Positions 60,746 to 64,000 of a stretch of 64,000 nucleotides of DNA are shown here, one piece after another. How positions within the stretch are numbered: position 1 is the first letter of the stretch; every line of letters starts with the position of its first letter. The notes beneath the pieces are model-generated. The model was not told the origin of the DNA and did not search any database. It saw only the letters and a program-made list of their open reading frames with translations. The position numbers were made by a program, and so were the translations under genes. The stretch covers positions 1,984,001 to 2,048,000 of the forward strand of contig OZ245892.1 of assembly GCA_965229605.1 (NCBI GenBank). The letters are read 5' to 3'. The stretch is from G965229605 sp965229605 (GTDB lineage: Bacteria; Pseudomonadota; Alphaproteobacteria; CBDDJK01).

Positions 60746-62019
60746 ATATTCCGCAAGCCTAAATATTCGGTAAGATGCTGATAGATTTCCGCACTCACCG
60801 ATGGCAACGAGGAGACGGCGGTCATGGCGGCAGTGCTTCGGGTTTGTCGCACCCGCTGATCTTGCAATAAAAGCCGCAATTCCTCTGCACAAGCCTCAAC
60901 AGAATCCACTTGCCGGATGCCGCCAGCTTCCAGCAAAGGCGCAATCAGCACGTGCTGGCTTGCCATATGCGGCCCGACAATACAGGCCATGCCACATTTA
61001 ACCGCTTCCAGCGGATTATGCCCGCCCGGGCCAGAAACAAAACTGCCGCCAAGCACGCCAGCCGGGACCAGCCGGTAAAACAGCCCCATTTCCCCGGTGG
61101 TGTCAGCCAGATAGACCTCACTCTCCGGGGCAAGCTCCTGTTTCTTGCTGCGCTGCGCACTCTTCAACCCGGCTTGCTCAGTAAGTCGGGTGATCTCGCC
61201 TCCCCGCACCGGATGGCGCGGGGCAATAATCGTCAAAAGACCTGAAAATTCTTGCACAAGTTTTTGATGCAGGGTGAGGGCCAACTCTTCTTCTCCCGGA
61301 TGGCTGAGGGCAAAAAGCCAGACCGGGCGCTTCCCTATCGCGGCCTTTAACGTCTGATATTCCTGCGGGTTTGCAGGTGGGGCCGGTGTATCCTGTTTAA
61401 GATTGCCAGTGATTTTGACCTCTTTTGCCCCCAATGCCTGAAAACGCGCCGCCTGTGCTGAATCTAGCGCAAAAACCATTGAAAAAGCCGAAAAGAAGGG
61501 CGGTGCGACTCCTGGAATAAGTTTCCAGAGGTTAAAACTTTTCACGGACAACCGCGCATTGGCAAGATAGAGCGGGATCCCCCGTTTACGACATTCGCTA
61601 ATGAGATTTGGCCAGATATCCTGTTCAATCAACAGACAAAGGGTCGGCTGCCAGTGATCAAGAAACCGGGCAACATAGGCCGGAACATCGTGCGGCAGGA
61701 ATTGATGGATAAACCGTTCGTCCAGACAAGGCGCAAGCATCTGTGCCGAGGTCCGGGTGCCGGTGGTCATCAACACGCAAAGACCCGGGTCGTTTTCTCG
61801 CAATCGCTCAATCACCGGCAAAGCCGCCATGGCTTCACCATTGCTTGCGGCATGAACCCAGACCAGTGGACCTTTCGGGCGGGGCTGGCTGGCAAATCCC
61901 TGACGTTCTTTAAGCCGGGCAGAATCTTCGCGCCCGCGCCAGGCCCGCCAGCAAACCAGAGCCTGGAGTAGGCCAAAAGCCAGCAACCGGCTGACCAACC
62001 GATAGAGAAAAAAGATCAT
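60742..62019 (-). CDS. waaA: 3-deoxy-D-manno-octulosonic acid transferase
   Basis: A 425-residue KDO transferase, adding Kdo to lipid IVA in lipopolysaccharide synthesis. It shows an N-terminal membrane anchor, PLVWVHAASNGEAMAALPVIERL, LMTTGTRTSA, FLPHDVPAYVARFLDHWQPTLCLLIEQDIWPNL, and the late FVSGPGGHNPLEAVKCGMACIVGPHM motif. It overlaps the upstream DUF374 acyltransferase gene by four bases; both belong to an envelope operon with the decarboxylase upstream. Confidence 0.96.
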   Translation of the reverse strand: MIFFLYRLVSRLLAFGLLQALVCWRAWRGREDSARLKERQGFASQPRPKGPLVWVHAASNGEAMAALPVIERLRENDPGLCVLMTTGTRTSAQMLAPCLDERFIHQFLPHDVPAYVARFLDHWQPTLCLLIEQDIWPNLISECRKRGIPLYLANARLSVKSFNLWKLIPGVAPPFFSAFSMVFALDSAQAARFQALGAKEVKITGNLKQDTPAPPANPQEYQTLKAAIGKRPVWLFALSHPGEEELALTLHQKLVQEFSGLLTIIAPRHPVRGGEITRLTEQAGLKSAQRSKKQELAPESEVYLADTTGEMGLFYRLVPAGVLGGSFVSGPGGHNPLEAVKCGMACIVGPHMASQHVLIAPLLEAGGIRQVDSVEACAEELRLLLQDQRVRQTRSTAAMTAVSSLPSVSAEIYQHLTEYLGLRNI

Positions 62020-62735
62020 TGCGCCTGATTATGAGAACTGGCCGCTTGTTCAAGCCGCAACAGCTGGTCCTGCAAGTTTTGACGATAGTCTTCCAGGTCT
62101 GATTTTGTGGCCTTGAGGTCAGGCGGCAGGATTGGTTTTCCCCATAGAATATGGACCCGTGCGAAGGGCCAGGGAAAGGATGTGCGGTCCCACGAGCGCA
62201 GATGAAAGGACCGGTTGGCTGACACCGCCACCGGGAAAATAGGCACCTGCGCCTGGCGTGCCAGCTTGATGGCACCGATTTTGGCGATTTCGGGGGGGCC
62301 TTTTGGTCCATCGGCGGCGATAGCGACAATCTTGCCGGGTGACGTCAGGATATCAACGGCCTGGCGAAAGGCCTGGGTCGGGGCCGATTTATCGGTCAGG
62401 ATAGATGAAAACCCCAGTCGTTGATAAATGGCGGTAATAAATTGTCCATCGCGATGGGTTGAGGCAAAGGTAAAGACCCGTTCGCGACCAGACTGCTTAT
62501 GATCAGAGTTTGTTCTGTCTTTTTCTGGCCAGATCCAGGGCGCATAGGCCACCCGTTTATGCCAGGTCACCAAAAGAAAGGACTGGTTGGCGCGAATGGC
62601 ATTTTTTGCATCGGGCGGGCAGAAAACAACCGGTTTTGTGCAGGCATAAAGGGTGCGTATCCACCAGGTCAGGAGTGCCACGGCAACCGGGCTTGCTGCC
62701 AGCCGATGGGCAATCCATTTAAAGGTGCGTTTCAC
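62016..62735 (-). CDS. Lysophospholipid acyltransferase-like protein (DUF374)
   Basis: A 239-residue DUF374 protein. It has an N-terminal membrane segment, the motif STHRDGQFIT (acyltransferase-like His and Asp), VAIAADGPKGPPEIAKIGAIKLARQAQVPIFPV and a C-terminal basic helix. The family commonly lies next to waaA and is thought to act in lipid A or phospholipid acylation. It is followed by waaA (four-base overlap). Confidence 0.88.
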   Translation of the reverse strand: MKRTFKWIAHRLAASPVAVALLTWWIRTLYACTKPVVFCPPDAKNAIRANQSFLLVTWHKRVAYAPWIWPEKDRTNSDHKQSGRERVFTFASTHRDGQFITAIYQRLGFSSILTDKSAPTQAFRQAVDILTSPGKIVAIAADGPKGPPEIAKIGAIKLARQAQVPIFPVAVSANRSFHLRSWDRTSFPWPFARVHILWGKPILPPDLKATKSDLEDYRQNLQDQLLRLEQAASSHNQAQ

Positions 62736-62752
62736 AACCTCCTCCCGCGCGG

Positions 62753-63709
62753 TCAGACAAAGTCACGAAACCATGCGATTGTCGCTGGCAATCCCTGATC
62801 AAGGCTGGTTGTGGGCTGCCAGCCGGTCAGGGTCTGAATGCGGGAGATATCAGGCTGCCGTTGCCGGGGGTCGTCGCCGGGCAGAGGCAGAAATTTGCAA
62901 GGCTGGTCGGTGCCGATAATGGCCTGAATTTTTTCAGCCAATGTGTGGATTGAAAATTCGTGAGGATTGCCGATATTGACGGGTTGCATGGGCAGATCAT
63001 CGGTTTCCATCAGGCTGATCAAGCCGCTGATCAGATCATCGACATAGCAAAAAGAGCGAGTCTGTTCCCCGTCCCCGTAAAGCGTCAAAGCCTCTCCGCG
63101 CAAGGCCTGCATAATGAAATTGGAGACAACCCGTCCATCGTTCGGGTGCATGCCGGGCCCGTAGCAGTTAAAGATACGGGCGATCCGGCCATCCACCCCG
63201 AACTGTCGGTGATAGTCCATAAACAGGGTTTCAGCGCAGCGTTTTCCTTCATCATAGCAGGCGCGTGGTCCAATTGGATTGACGTGTCCCCAGTAGCTTT
63301 CGGTTTGCGGATGTTCAAGCGGATCGCCATAGACCTCGCTGGTAGAGGCCTGAAGAATTCGTGCTTTTACCCGTTTGGCGAGGCCCAGCATATTGATGGC
63401 ACCTTGAACGGATGTCTTGATGGTCTGGGTGGGGTTATATTGATAATGGACCGGAGACGCCGGGCAAGCCATATTATAGATTTCGTCGACTTCCAGAAAG
63501 ATTGGCAGGGAGACGTCGTGGCGAATAATCTCGAAGGCGGACTGGCCGATCATATCCATGAGGTTATTTTTATTGCCGGTGAAGAAATTATCCAGACAGA
63601 TGACTTCGTGGCCTTGCTGGAGCAATCTTCGGCACAGATGCGCGCCCAGGAACCCGGCCCCGCCGGTGACCAGAACCCGTTTTGCTGAAAACCCACGATA
63701 GGCGGTCAT
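62753..63709 (-). CDS. UDP-glucuronate decarboxylase (UDP-xylose synthase-like)
   Basis: A 318-residue extended-SDR enzyme with Rossmann motif VLVTGGAGFLGAHLCRRLL, FFTGNKNNL, the substrate-loop NMACPASPVHYQYNPTQTIKTS, and catalytic YDEGKRCAE (Tyr/Lys). These segments are typical of UXS, which converts UDP-glucuronate to UDP-xylose. It lies 17 bases upstream of the acyltransferase gene, suggesting an envelope polysaccharide role. Confidence 0.92.
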   Translation of the reverse strand: MTAYRGFSAKRVLVTGGAGFLGAHLCRRLLQQGHEVICLDNFFTGNKNNLMDMIGQSAFEIIRHDVSLPIFLEVDEIYNMACPASPVHYQYNPTQTIKTSVQGAINMLGLAKRVKARILQASTSEVYGDPLEHPQTESYWGHVNPIGPRACYDEGKRCAETLFMDYHRQFGVDGRIARIFNCYGPGMHPNDGRVVSNFIMQALRGEALTLYGDGEQTRSFCYVDDLISGLISLMETDDLPMQPVNIGNPHEFSIHTLAEKIQAIIGTDQPCKFLPLPGDDPRQRQPDISRIQTLTGWQPTTSLDQGLPATIAWFRDFV

Positions 63710-63814
63710 TTTTGGCTCATCATTTTTGATTGTTGGGATATATTCTGTTGGCTTATAAACAGAATTGCCCTGCCCGAAAAGCCGCCATATTAAAAGCCGT
63801 CCTGTTTCGGGTGA

Positions 63815-64000
63815 TTATTTTATATGAGTATAGAAGACATGCTCCCCGATATCGGCGCAGGGGATTTCGTGTTTGGCCCAATAGGGGGTCGAGGATTTGG
63901 CGTGATAATGGGTAGCCCCGCTGGTGGGGTCTTGGAGAGTGCCGTTGATGGCGCGTCTGGCGATACGCAGGCACATGGCGAAGGCTTTATCCTCGGACGT
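63815..64000 (-). CDS. SleB-like cell wall hydrolase, C-terminal fragment
   Basis: The 61 visible codons encode AFAMCLRIARRAINGTLQDP, then TSGATHYHAKSSTPYWAKH and an end IGEHVFYTHIK. This pattern (ATHYHA, PxWA, IGxHxFY) is the C-terminus of SleB/CwlJ-type cell wall hydrolases (Hydrolase_2 family). The gene starts beyond the window. It was found by reading the minus strand directly. Confidence 0.87.
   Translation of the reverse strand, partial: TSEDKAFAMCLRIARRAINGTLQDPTSGATHYHAKSSTPYWAKHEIPCADIGEHVFYTHIK

Noticed and set aside
63753..63974. Minus-strand ORF at the window end
   Set aside because: Another minus-strand frame encodes a recognisable SleB-like C-terminus over the same bases.

Overview
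The window comes from an alphaproteobacterium, most likely an aquatic, aerobic, methylotrophy-capable one. The evidence is a permuted two-piece tmRNA gene, an E1-beta subunit of pyruvate dehydrogenase with its own lipoyl domain, HrcA/GrpE, IhfA and flagellar genes of alphaproteobacterial type, and a lanthanide-type (XoxF) methanol dehydrogenase locus. A Rhodospirillales or SAR116-like origin is a guess. No rRNA, phage or transposase gene was seen.

Layout. 1-2920: pyruvate dehydrogenase genes (pdhA end, pdhB, pdhC). 2946-5760: sulfate activation (cysD-cysNC). 5900-9973: tRNA-Leu, two divergent enolase-superfamily sugar-acid dehydratases, an SDR and a FAH-family hydrolase, together resembling the non-phosphorylated deoxyhexonate (L-fuconate/L-rhamnonate) route. 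9971-10245: a small TA-flanked MITE. 10249-19887: lepA, iolB, a TPR protein, an NlpC/P60 protein, a DsbA-like thiol oxidoreductase, murJ and a lytic transglycosylase.

19930-33747 is a methanol/alcohol oxidation island. It holds ApbE, a NosR-like flavin/iron-sulfur membrane protein, a MoxJ/XoxJ-like binding protein, a cytochrome c, the PQQ-associated ABC system (binding protein, beta-propeller, ATPase, ABC-2 permease), a Sel1-like protein, a second NrtABC/SsuABC-like importer, and xoxF. ApbE probably flavinylates the NosR-like protein, which could pass electrons across the membrane. The importer may bring in a cofactor, metal or substrate. 33758-34316 holds a terminator and the tmRNA gene.

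34513-49153 is mostly housekeeping: a zinc-ribbon membrane protein, folD, apaG, xth, an autotransporter, grpE, hrcA, a metallo-beta-lactamase-fold hydrolase, a large TPR/glycosyltransferase-like protein, an MFS carrier, tRNA-Lys and a PQQ sugar dehydrogenase.

49255-53952 is the most remarkable region: an AT-richer five-gene operon on the minus strand, inserted between ordinary genes. It encodes a TIR domain fused to a tRNA-guanine-transglycosylase-like domain, an OGG-like HhH-GPD glycosylase, a QueC-like enzyme, a small TIR protein starting Met-Gly-Gly-Gly-Ser-Gly-Gly, and a protein with a deoxyribosyltransferase-like N-terminal domain and a TRAFs-binding-like helical region. QueC/TGT/OGG trios are known from type IV CBASS, but no CD-NTase is present here. 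I infer a TIR-based antiviral system in which a deazaguanine is attached to the glycine N-terminus of the small TIR protein.

54229-64000: a fatty-acid hydroxylase-type membrane enzyme, flgB-flgC, ihfA, a MerR regulator, fliR (with no fliE or fliQ between), a Fic protein with a CTAAC operator array, an MFS carrier, waaA, a DUF374 acyltransferase, a UDP-glucuronate decarboxylase, and the C-terminal end of a SleB-like cell wall hydrolase.
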